The position numbers and the translations under genes were made by a program. Positions 1 to 12,100 of a DNA stretch of 64,000 nt are shown here, one piece after another. The notes beneath the pieces were generated by a model. It searched no databases. It was given only the letters and a program-made list of their open reading frames with translations, and was not told the DNA's origin. The DNA lies in assembly GCA_022829145.1 (NCBI GenBank), contig CM040745.1, positions 16,572,001 through 16,636,000 on the forward strand, read 5' to 3'. Origin of the DNA: Albula goreensis. Lineage: Eukaryota > Chordata > Actinopteri > Albuliformes > Albulidae. How positions within the stretch are numbered: position 1 is the stretch's first letter; each line of letters begins with the position of its first letter.

Positions 1-1601
1 TCAATCTTGATATGGATACATTTGGGGCAAATTTTACATTAGTGATCTAATGTACAGTACACTTAGATAATGATTTGACTGAATAAATGATTTTAAGTCA
101 TTTAAGTAATTCACAAGTCATTTTATTAACACCTAGCTTCATATTAGACTTGATTTTTATAATACTATGCTCATATCTACTGCCAAAGGCATGTTTAATT
201 AATTAAAATAAGGCCTGTTATATATAGAACTGCTGAAAAATATGAGTAGATACAATGCAAGGCTTTTTATATATTTTTCAAGCTTAGTCTTTTTTGAAAT
301 TCTCACATGGCCAGCTTTGCAACCACACTGCTGCATTGTCAATGCATTATACATGAGGAATGAAGCCTGTATCTCCTACAAATGAACTCAGGATATGTGC
401 AAATTAACTTTTTGCTGTTGTGTAACACCAACCTTCTAACACAGGTTCCAAATGGAGCAAAAAAATACAGTTGACTATATATAGTCATACAATTAGCGTA
501 AGATTTTGTTTACTGAGCATGTGAGCAATGTCACCTATAGGCTCTGGTTGCTTACAGAGGAGAAGGCATGCTTACTCCATTATTGTTCATTCTTTCCTCC
601 CAGCATGCTCTTCAGAGAAATATCTCTGACTTTCTGTTATTATGTTGCAGTTTGGGTTCTCCAGTATTGGAAACCAAAGGGGAATAGAGAAAACTCCACT
701 AACAACAATGGACAGAAGAAAAAGTCAGAGATTCCATCACATTGCTTTTCTTGCTATATTTAACTTTAACTTTTTGGATCCCATCAGCTAGATTTTTTCC
801 CCTGAAAATTCCTAGTAAAAATTGTGAAATTTGTTTAAATTGTGTTTTCAGGAGATATTTGTACAATTTATATGTTATACATTGATTTTCCCACCTATGA
901 CGTTTGTTCAGGCAGTTCGATTCAAATGGCTATCTCTCTGTGATGGAGCATATGGCAGATTACATCCCTTTCACAAACAGACTGCACCTCATTTATCAAT
1001 GCATAAGCTTAATGGGACCAGGGGAGCAGCAAATACATAAAAGGTTGTCTATAGAGATAACAAATAAATACATAAATAATCATGGCAGCTTATGTGATTT
1101 TAAATAGTGCATTTGAGGAAAAAAAAAACAAGAAAGCTTATTTTTTAGGCTACAGAAAAAGTAAAGTATTTACAGTATGCAGTTGAATTTTAATTGAATG
1201 ACAGTAAGTCAATTAATAAAGAGACTGTCGACTATAACAGCAGACATTATGACGTAAGAAAAAATAAACAAAAAAATGTTCATAAATCAGGTACATCTGT
1301 ACACTGATATTACACAAGGCTTAATTGTTTTTTTTTTTTTTTTTTTTCGGCTTTGAACTGGTGTTGCTGCTTATGCAATGATGACTGTCTTACTGCCACC
1401 ACAAATTTATATATTGGCTACCGCAGTAACCTCATGTGCAGAACCAAACATAGCAAAAGCTGAAACAGATGAAACTGTCTTGTTAGCACAGGCTAACAGC
1501 TATTTCTTTTCTGTTTTCTTTGTTGGTTGAACTTAGGTCACAAGAAGTGTACAAAGTGATCATTGGATCTAGGTCAGATCACTCTATACATTTTGTGACC
1601 T

Positions 1602-1603
<2 letters not shown>

Positions 1604-1654
<51 letters not shown>
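1604..1654 (+). repeat. (TG)17(TA)9 compound microsatellite
   Basis: Uninterrupted GT/TG from 1604 to 1637, passing directly into TA up to 1654. Confidence 0.95.
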
Positions 1655-2511
1655 CACTATAATGGATTCACACAGCATGGCATGCAGGGCTTACTGTGGT
1701 TTCCAGAATAATCCCTTCAAATGTCTCTGCCCACTGAGACAGCAACACTCAACATGCAGTCACAGCCTGGTACTGCATTGTCAAGGGTGCAATGGATGTG
1801 AAACAATGCAGGCCAATTCAATCAAATGCAAAGAAGCAAGAGATGAAAAGGGAAAATTTTACATTGAGGTACATCAATCCTCTTCATCTAAGTGTCTTAT
1901 TTAAACATCTTGTCAAACCAGAGACAAATATTTTGTTGATAAATGCACTGTGTGCAAACCCATTTACAAGCTGTGTAATTATGTGTAGCCTAATACATTT
2001 TTTGAACTGTTGCACTGACACAAATGCATGCATCCTTGCCAACAGGCCAGGAAACCATCAACACTGTTAACAGGGATTCCTCTTCTCCATTTTTTTATTA
2101 TCAATACTGACTGGATGCTGTACAACTTCACAGCTATTTAAAATATCTGGATTGGCTGATACAGTGTGGACTAATAAAATAAACAATCCATCCAGATGAT
2201 ATTATTATCAGTCAGTCTCAGCACTGGTTCACAAAAAACAAGACTGTACATCCAAAGTAATTACTTAATTTTTTTTTACATATAATCATAATGTTCACAG
2301 AAATGACAATAATAATTTATGTAGGCATTTGGGATTAATGGAGAATATGTAAGCATCACTCAATCAATTTTAAAAATTTTAAAAATCCAGTTAATGCAGA
2401 ATGTACAAACAGTGATCCAGAGTGATACAATGAGGGTATCCCTGACAGGAGTTGAATTACCTGGCCTCGTTTTGATTCAGGTGTTGGGAAATTAGTTACA
2501 ATGCTAAACAC

Positions 2512-2645
<134 letters not shown>

Positions 2646-2648
2646 CAG

Positions 2649-2763
2649 GATCTGGGGGGTGGAAGCCCACCACAGCGGAACTGGAAAGGAATCGCCATTG
2701 CTTTGCTGGTCATTCTGGTGGTCTGTTCCCTAATCACCATGTCTGTCATCCTACTCACACCTG
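2649..2763 (+). CDS. dpp10: DPP10 exon: cytosolic stub and transmembrane helix
   Basis: 115 bases, starting in phase 0 and leaving one base. It encodes [14 protein letters not shown], then an uninterrupted hydrophobic helix (codons 15-36, bases 2691-2756) ending VILLTP. The SPPQRNWKG motif just before the membrane is nearly invariant in DPP6 and DPP10. The helix reads VVCSLITM, as in DPP10, where DPP6 has VICSLIVT. This is the signal anchor and, in the known complexes, the part that packs against the Kv4 voltage sensor. The acceptor is TTTTCTCAG, directly after a 125-base TG tract; the donor is G|GTAATA. Skipping this exon would remove membrane anchoring and also shift the frame (115 is not a multiple of 3). 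Confidence 0.97.
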
Positions 2764-5700
2764 GTAATATGAATAGACCTTTGGACCCACAGACCATGGA
2801 TCAATACTTTGGTTTTTGAAATAATCTAAGTAGTGGAATCATTACTGAGAGACAGTTCATAAAATTAGAATAATATTGCAATCACTTGAGCAATACATAA
2901 ATAAAATTAATTATTACACTGAATAAATGACATTTTATGTATATGTCAAGTAAAAACTGACCTTTTGCATAGAATGTTGTAAATCCCAAAAATATATTGA
3001 GTGTAGGATTATAGAATCGAGACAGAGAATGTAGGTTGTAGCAAGAGTTAGACTGAAGTGTCATAAAGTATAGGGTTGTGGAGCAGAGATACAATGTGGG
3101 GATGTAGAATGTAGGGTTGTAGATTAGAGGTAGAGTGTGAAGTTATAGAGTTTAGGGTTATACAGTACAGAGAGTATGGGGATGAAGAGTGTTGGTTTAT
3201 AAAATGTAGGGTTATAGAGAGTGGATATAGAGCTTGTGAACATACAGAGTGGGGTAATACAGAGATTATACAGAGAGTGTGACTACAGTTAGGAGAATGC
3301 GGGAGACTAAGGTAATGACTCTGTAATCCATGTTATGTCTGTAATTATTCATAATGTAATTATTCTTTAACTCTTAACAAAGAATATGTTCTGTTTTTTG
3401 ATAAGATGGTCCGCACTGTGTCTGGATAGTGTCAATATCCTCAATGCGGATTTAGATAACAGAACCAGTCTGTATCTGTGTCCATCGTTTTCAAACAGAT
3501 TTGTGCTTTAACTTTTACAACAACACATTGTTTTGTATGACATGGAGTAATTTTAAAAAAGTCATCAAATTTAATCAGAGGTGGAAACCCCAAGGTACAG
3601 AAAGTAGAAGTACTGCCATGCTTATGTTCTATCCATTCACTAAACTAGTTGATAAGCACAACTCTTTTGCCAGGTAGACTGGATAATTACAAATAACCAC
3701 TATGTGCTTGTTATGCACAGGTAGAATAATCACATAGTAATGCTTTCACTTACTGAACCTGGAGTTTTCCACCTCCGAATTTATGTAATACAGTCTTTCA
3801 TTTTAAATGTGTATGTTGTGAATACAGTTTTTTATCATGCACATTCTATTAGAATAACCTGCTACAGTGTTGTTTTACCATGTTTTTAGCCTTTTTGTAA
3901 ATGTATTGTAGAAGTGCTTTCTTCTTTGTTACTGTTTAAGTGTGCCTGTGAGTGGTCTTCTCATTTCACACATATTCAGTCATAGAGGCATGATGGTGAT
4001 GTTGTTTTTGCAGCAGATACCACTGCTGGTAGTGATACAAAACTGACCGTGGAGGATCTCTTCAAACCAGAGTTTGTGACTCACGACCCCGAACCCAGAT
4101 GGATTAGTGGTAAGGATCTTCACACTTTATCATGGTTTTTCAGAAGTTAGCTGTTGGGGCTGTTCTCCCCTTGGCTGACACTGGGCATGACGCTAGCCAG
4201 AGTAAACACAAATTTGTGATAGAACTCTTGGTTTTGGAGTATAAGTGTGGAAAAGTAGTACCTGTCCACAGTGGTGAGAGGCAGAATCCCACTATAGGTG
4301 ACTAAAAGAAACTGGGAGAAACAGGATTAGCCAGACTGTGTTTTAAAGACAGAGATTGTGGTGATGGGGGAGTAGGGATGCCGGAAAGGCAAAGTACAAA
4401 GGGAGATGAGGTAAATGGTGTTTATATACTTGTATGGGACCAGAAAGGTTGATGTGATAGGTGGTGGGCTTGTCTGAGAATAATTCTACAAAACATTTGC
4501 TTTGTCAAACTCCAATTATAATTAAGTTGGGGTTCATATAGTTGTGTTCTTGTCCATACATTTGTTTTGCATGATGAGACACTGATGCAATTTGGATTTC
4601 TGAATCAGGGGGAAAGCCATTTTAAGATTGCTTGAACATGAGCTTTAGCATGGATATCCAGTGCTGCATGAGAAATTCCTAACTGAAAGCAGATGGTTTG
4701 TAATAGGATCGAATTCTGCTCATTTGTGTATGTTTGATGCTTGGATACAGGAGCGCTTCAGTTCTGCACCTGATGCTGTTTGTGTTTGATTCCTGAATGA
4801 TCAGATGTTCATGGAAACCAAACAATTTTCTGAGGAGCCAGCTGAAAAATGTCAAACCTCATTAAGAAAAGATTAACGAATGAAACATTAAGAAAAGCAA
4901 TCTGTGAAAACATCTTTACAGGTCATACTTAAAAGGTCACAAAGCTTGGGGTAGGTGATTGCTGCCTGCAAAGTTTACAGGTTTTTGACCTGGAGGCTTC
5001 CTTGTGTCACTCTTTGCAAACTTGATCCTAGGCAAATTGACGTACATTATTCAAGGCCCACATTAAGACTCTGGATGGTGTCAGTTCTGCACTATTGTCC
5101 TGACCTCATATTGCTGTATTGATCTCCCCACACTCTGAGATGAAATGCTTTTGAAAGTGAAATTGGCAGTATTGAAGGGAAAATGACTGTGTTTGTAACT
5201 GTTTTATGTTTGCATGGACAGAATTTTTCCATTACACTGAGCAACTTCATCGGATGCAATCACTTCAGCCTTCCCACCCCATTTTCATGATGTCATTTTA
5301 GCTGTCATTTTATCTATTTATTTTTGTCTCCTGCATAACTTTGAGTCTGTCTCTATGATTTTTTATTGTCCAATGACACACTGAAGAAATATTTGCCTCG
5401 ATTCCAGTCAATAACTCATAGCTGTGAGCATTGAACATTGTTCAGTGTTTACTCTATTCTGTATGCCCGGTTCAGCTGTGCACACCAGAAGGCTTAAATT
5501 TGAAAAATAATAGGTATGCACAAAACATCAAGTCTTGAAATTGAATACAGTTGAATATTGCTAGATATTTGTGGCTAATGAATGATTACTCTGACACTGA
5601 GGAAGAATAATGCAGGAAATGCAGATGAGTGTATGGCTAAAGATACTAATGAAGGTCTTACCACTTTATTAAACTTTTGAATCCAGGTTAAAAACACAAA

Positions 5701-5972
5701 ACTCTCCTTTTCTAGGAAGTCCTGTTTTTTACTGGAGACATGGACCAATAGTAATAATATCAAAACCTGGTGACCTGGCCAAATGCTATTTAAATAGTCT
5801 GCCAAATGAGAGAAATTATCAGAGAGAAATCAAGGTAATCCTCATAACTGGAATTAAATATCAGTTTTAGTTTCTTTCTCCTTCACTGTGTAAATCATGA
5901 CATATATTTATTGACATCTGTGCGGAGCACCATTCATGTGACTATGCATGCATGAATAATTATACCAAGCAG

Positions 5973-6009
<37 letters not shown>

Positions 6010-6095
6010 ACGTGCACACGCAAGTGTGTGTGTGAGTGTGTCTGAATGAGTCTGTGCACTCATGTGTTTGACTGCGCTCAAGTGTGTGTTTGCAT

Positions 6096-6134
<39 letters not shown>

Positions 6135-9100
6135 TAACTGAATGTATCTGACTGTATGTGTGGGTAGTTGTACATGGTCAGGCGAGTGTTCAGCCAGTGC
6201 TGTTATCAGTGTCTGACTAAGAGAGAGCAGAAGCTGTGGGCTGATGAGGGAAGGAATGGAGGTAATCATCTTTGACCATCCCATCCCTCCCCACAGCACA
6301 AAGGGGCTCTAAGGCTCATCATACACATCACCACAGTCCACAGCCCAGCCAGGGAGATTAACAAGACAAAGGCAAACACAGCCCTCCTTTCCTTCACATT
6401 CGCCTCATTGCTAATGAGCAGGAAAATGCAGCATAGTACATGCTTGCAGATCTGCTCCATAAAGACCACCTACAATGATTCTCTGAAAAAAAAACCTGTA
6501 GATCTCCTTACACTCATAATTTCGCAAGTACATATAATTGGAGCAGGTGATTCGTTTTAGATTTTATGGAGGATGTCAAAAGCCATTTGGAAGTGAGTCC
6601 AGGGGAGGTCACAGCACTGGATGTGCCAAGCACAAGACCAAGTCAAGGTGTCTTATTTGCCAGTTAAATTATACATTGTTCCTCTGTCTTTTCCTGAATT
6701 AAAAAATTTTAAATAAATAAATAAATACACATTCACAAAATCTACATTTGAGAAGCTCCTGGCAAAGCCCCACATACTCAATCATATACAGTAGTGATTT
6801 AACCTTCGCTGCTCTGTCTTGATTAATATTACAGCACTGTGGTCCTCAGCGCAGAGCAGATTGAAGCATCCGGTGACAATCTGTTAAGATCAGACTCACT
6901 TCACAGGGGAGCCAGGAGCTGGCCAGAGCTGTCTCGCCACACAGACTTGAGTGTGGCAGTCACACAGCGAGGCATAGCTCAGGTAGATTTATACATCGAA
7001 GTCTCTTAACCTGAGCTGCTTCCATAATGATAAAGAATAGAAATAATATGTCCTCATAGGAGCACTGTCCATCGATTAAATTGGGTGTTTTTATCCTTGG
7101 GGAGGTATGTTCTGTATAACTTAACTACTGTAGCAACCTGCGACAAAAATAGCATTAACAAAAGTTCACTGGGGAAGAAATACCTGGTTTCTAACTGAAT
7201 TCTGTCTCAATGGTAGCATGCACACACTCATGTACACACATGCACATTATTCAGTATACATATATATATAAAAGCTGTCAATGTATAACTGTTACTAATC
7301 CACTTCTGAGAAGTGAAGTGAATGATTTGATTAATAATTCAGAGGGAGGATGTTTTGACCTGCAGATGTCCTTGGGATCACTTGGACTACACTGTTTTCT
7401 TTTTCTGTGTTGTGTAATGAAACCTCCTGAAATTATTCATTAGTTCTGGGTTAACATTTTACTATAAGTGAGGAGGGGAAAAACAAGAGAAAGCTGAGCC
7501 CTAGAATGGAAACACTCCACTCAAATGGACACTTAAAACCATCATCATGACTCGCCTACAACCCACAGGTAGCACATTGCATGGCAGTGGTGGGTTGAAA
7601 GTTGTAAGCCTTATTGGCATGAACTTAAAAATAAAGGCAACAAAAGCAACTCATCAAAATAAAGATCACTGGTAAGGATACAATCAACAATCATCTTACT
7701 TATAATTAAGTGGAGGTGTAATTATTTTTTCTTTGCAGGATCACCAAAATTAACTTGCAAAATGATATGAGGGTGCATAGATAGTTACACTTCCGTTCAA
7801 TTATAAATGACACACAGATGAAAACAAAAATGTAATTTTAGTTAAATTGATATTGGCAGTTTTACCCCATTAAGTGTTTTCATATATCTTGCTGAATTTT
7901 TAAGAACACAAAATCCCTTAAACCACTGGCTCAAGCAAAAAAATCGCAGTTACTTTAGGTAAGCAGAGGTTGTATGATCAGTTTTCTCGAGGTTATAAAT
8001 GATATAAAACAAGTTTCAAGTTTTGATTGCAATTTAAAAGTCCATTGAGACAACCAAAGGATAGCTGGTAAATCATACTGAATAAATTGTATTCATTTAT
8101 GAGTTATTGTTAATGTTTTAAACATGTTATAATCATGTTTTTCTAAATGATTCTCTGTTTTTTTCCCCAGTAATTTGTAATGGTTTGTTGTGGTTCACTC
8201 AATCTGTCCTTGCTCCAGTTTTGCGAGGTAACATTGTAGATCTATTTTGGCGTCACTTCAAAAATAATCTCAAAATGTAAAAAAAAAAAAAAAAAAAATC
8301 TTACTTGGCTTGGTGTTGGTGTTGTATGTGAGTCATTTTGACTTAAATGCTTTTTTGTCCATATTTGAAGCATAGCCACACCTACCTGGAGACAGGCCAG
8401 TACCTTTTTGGCACAGAAAGCTTATCTATTAGGAACTGTGCAGTATCTGAATAGACTGTAATGGCCCTCCTGGGGCGTGAAGGACAATAGAAATGTGCAG
8501 TCATACAGAACAACAGGGCCACTTTTAGTCTCCAAAGGGGTTTGAACTTCTACCCCACCTTGTTTTCCACTAATTTAACTGATTAGTTACTTAATTAGGG
8601 CAATTTAACACTGCCCCCCTCATCTGTCAGTAAAGAAAAAAGTGGAGTTACTTTCTTGGCTGTCACCCATTGAAAAAAAAGGTTATGGGATTAGAGAAGG
8701 AGATGGTGTTGTGTGAGTGTTATTTGTTATTCAGTAGCTATTCCTCAGGTCAGTTACATATTACATGCTTCACTTCCTTTCATTAATCAACATTAGAAGG
8801 ATTTTGAGACAAGAGACAGTACCTCCCCCGGGCTATGTGGGATTGTCGAGGAAGTTAACAGCGGGCAAACTCGGACTTTGTAACAGAATCACATCACCCC
8901 AGAAACCTCCCCCTGCAGTTGATGGAACTGGATAGAATGTTAATAGATTCATGCCTTTGCACTGGCTCCAAAAATGTGATCAAGTACCATGTATCTACTT
9001 TACATGAACTCTTTTCTGCCACACATTAACACACACCATTCAATATTATTCAACTTTCATCAAACCCTATGTTTGCATATTTAATGAACACAGTTAAAGA

Positions 9101-12100
9101 AAAAACACAAAAATAAAAAACAAAAAAACAACACTCACACTACTGACAAGATTACAATGGACAAAGCCTACTTTTCTTTTGTTTTTTGTTGTTTTTGTTT
9201 TTACTAGGCACATGAATATGTTCCACTCTACCCCAACAGGGACAGCTTGATCGACTTCCAGTCAAAGGTCGGGGTGGAGATGTCAGCATTTTTATTTGTG
9301 TGTGGGTAGTTACTCCCCAGAGAGAACAAAATAAAACTACCATTAGAGTTCCTAGGACAGTAACGAAGGACTTTTACTCTTCACTTTATTTAAAGGCATA
9401 TATTTAAAGGTATACTCTATGACCTATTGGTTGCATTATTACATTTTAAATTTTTATCAGGCAGTCTCATCCATAATGGCTCAATCTATGATGTCTCAAT
9501 TTGGCATTTTAACATTCTCATGCACTTTAACATCCAGAGAATATCAGTAATTCAAGTTATGTGTTTTGCTCAATAGTATGACAGGATCAGTCCACCCAAG
9601 ATTCAAACGTGCGCCATTCTGCTAAGCAGGCCTGTTTTTTTTACATTCTTACCCCACCTCCGCTGCAGAGTCACATCCATTCACCATATTAACACCACAA
9701 CATTTGACTTTCTCATACTGGCTTATTGCTGTGTAAATGGGTCTCTGGTTGCTGCAGATATTGTGTCAGGTGCCATCATTCAGTGAAAAAATGAAATCCT
9801 ACCAGCCACCATTCCCTCCATTTGCAAATGTCAACCTCCAAAAAGCACAGAGAATTGTGTCTTTCATCAATATTCCTTGCCACTGAAGGAGTATCCAGAG
9901 TTGCAACTTTTATATCAAACTGAAGATAAACAGTAGGATTTTCATGTTGTAAATACCTCCTATCACACATGCCAATAAACATCCCAAACATCACATTTGA
10001 TTTTTCAGGTCTTGATAGATTCTGTTTGATTGTCTCATTAAGGAAGGATGATTCTCAGTCAGATATTAAGCCAGATAATTTCAGACATTTTAGATGTTAA
10101 TTGTTTTAGTGATTGCTTCGATGTATTCCCTTACAATATGTAAAACTATGTGAATGATCGTTTAAGTGCTGAGAACGTTATGCCTGTAGGTTGATCTGAG
10201 CATGGTCTTTTTGCAGTCTTGTTAGTTGTGAAGCAAAAGAAGTGCCAATGTTACAGTGCTGAGGGAGGATGAAGTGCCCCACTTTGGTCAATGTGGACCT
10301 GAACATGATTGTTTTTTGGAAGCAAAATATGTTCAATTTGGCACATAGTGAAAGCAGTAATTAACTACCAGGTGCAGCTGTATCCAGTTCCCCTTCATCA
10401 GTGCTGACCATATCATTGTGAATAAAAATGGAGGTTCCCTAATTATGCCTCTGGGCATGCAACCAGAAGAGTCTCTCACCAAAATTACTCCATAGGGTTA
10501 CTTTTAGGACATGCACATCATTTTGCATTCTAAAAATATCCAAGAGAGAGAGAAAGAGAGAGAATTAGGATAAGAGAAGTGGAGAAAAGTAACAGAGAAA
10601 GTTCCTATAATGTTTCTTCCTTTATTCACAAGAAATAATCTAATATCACATGATTCTACTGATTAATCTACCCCATACATATTATGTCAAAATTGCCCTC
10701 CTTTGCAATCATGCTGTTTATTATGACCACAATAACCGTAATTATTGGAATTGCTGGAATTAACTCCACAGTTTCATATCTCAGCTTTGTGGCAGAGGCT
10801 ACAGCTCTCAATGTATGTATTTGTATTTATTTATTTATTTTTTGGTTATTTTGTATTTAACATTGGAAGGCTGTCAGCAAGGGCCATTAAATGGAATCCT
10901 AATGATGGCGGGCTCATCGATTGGCTCTCACCTGCCATTGGTGCTGGTGAATTAGGGGGGACAGTGATGTATTGAGGAAGGACTCTGCACTGGCAGGTCT
11001 CAGCCCGAAGGCCTGGTAGCGTAATAGCATCTGGCCAGAGCTCATTTGGCGTGGGAGATTCAGCCCTTAGACGGCTCCCGGACCACGTGCAGAGCATGCT
11101 GTTGAGAGTGCAAAATCTACCATGTACTGCTTCACCTTAATAATGACATTTCAGTATCTTTTATTACCCTTTTAATGCCTTCAAATGCTGCAGTTTGAGA
11201 TGTGGCTTTTTAATATTTATGCTTTGCCTCAGGAAACAGTTGGAGAATGCAGCTGTTGTTTATTTTTATTCTGTCTTATGTTAGGATTTTGTGGTGTTAC
11301 CACTTGTCTTACCGTGGAATTTTTAATATGGTAATGTGCAGAATGATACACCTTAAACGGTTTTCTTTGTACGCTGCCAATGTTGAATAAATGGAAATGC
11401 AGGCTGCTTAGTTCAGTCAGCTTTCAGTGCAGTGGTGTGAAACATCAGTGGCACTATCTCTGATTCTGTTTGCTGCAAAAGTAGAGCGGGACATAACTCA
11501 CCCTGAGAAAACCTAACATATCCTCTCTCTTTGTGCTCTAAGAAGAAATTAATGTCGGGAAAAGGAGGTACGTTACAGACCTATTCTTATCCCAAGTGTC
11601 ACTTTGCACTTCACCTTTTGTACTGCTCTGACAGGAAACCGTGAACACGCCTGGCGTCTGGCATGGTGTGAAAAGCTGTTTTGTGCTCTCTCCCTGGCAT
11701 GTGGATTTGAAGACAGAAGCTGATAAGGGGTTTTGGCTTGCACAAACACCAGCAGTGCCTTGTGGGCCTTTCAGCCATGAGTGCACAGCTCTGCTTAAAT
11801 TCCTGTGTGATTACTGACACACAAAAGGTTCATTTTTTACCCAGTTCAGGGCTGCAGAGCATAGAGTTCTGTTTGCCATGGTGGATCAGAGAAACCATGG
11901 TGTCACAATGGTGGACGATGGTCCATAAAACAGAAAGTGAGGACATCTGACATCACTGGCCACTGAGTCGTTTCAGCCATGATGACCTTCTAGACTGACA
12001 AATGGGCTTGCACCTGAGGCCTGGCAAGGGTTGTCAGCTTTGGGCATGCTCCCCTTGTCAATCCAACACTTTGTCCTTCAAATTCTTCAATCGGTATGTG

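Larger units (their letters stand above)
2764..4013 (+). other. Intron between transmembrane and stalk exons (1250 bases)
   Basis: Holds a degenerate minisatellite (about 2990-3290) and a 202-bp hAT-like MITE (3576-3777). Otherwise AT-rich with nothing else recognised. Confidence 0.9.

Noticed and set aside
1..2500. DPP10 first exon (cytosolic N-terminus)
   Set aside because: Searched for a start codon followed by a short basic or polar peptide and a GT donor in phase 0; nothing stood out above chance.
9590..9640. tRNA-like motif (GATTCAAACGTGC)
   Set aside because: An isolated B-box-like string without a cloverleaf on either strand.
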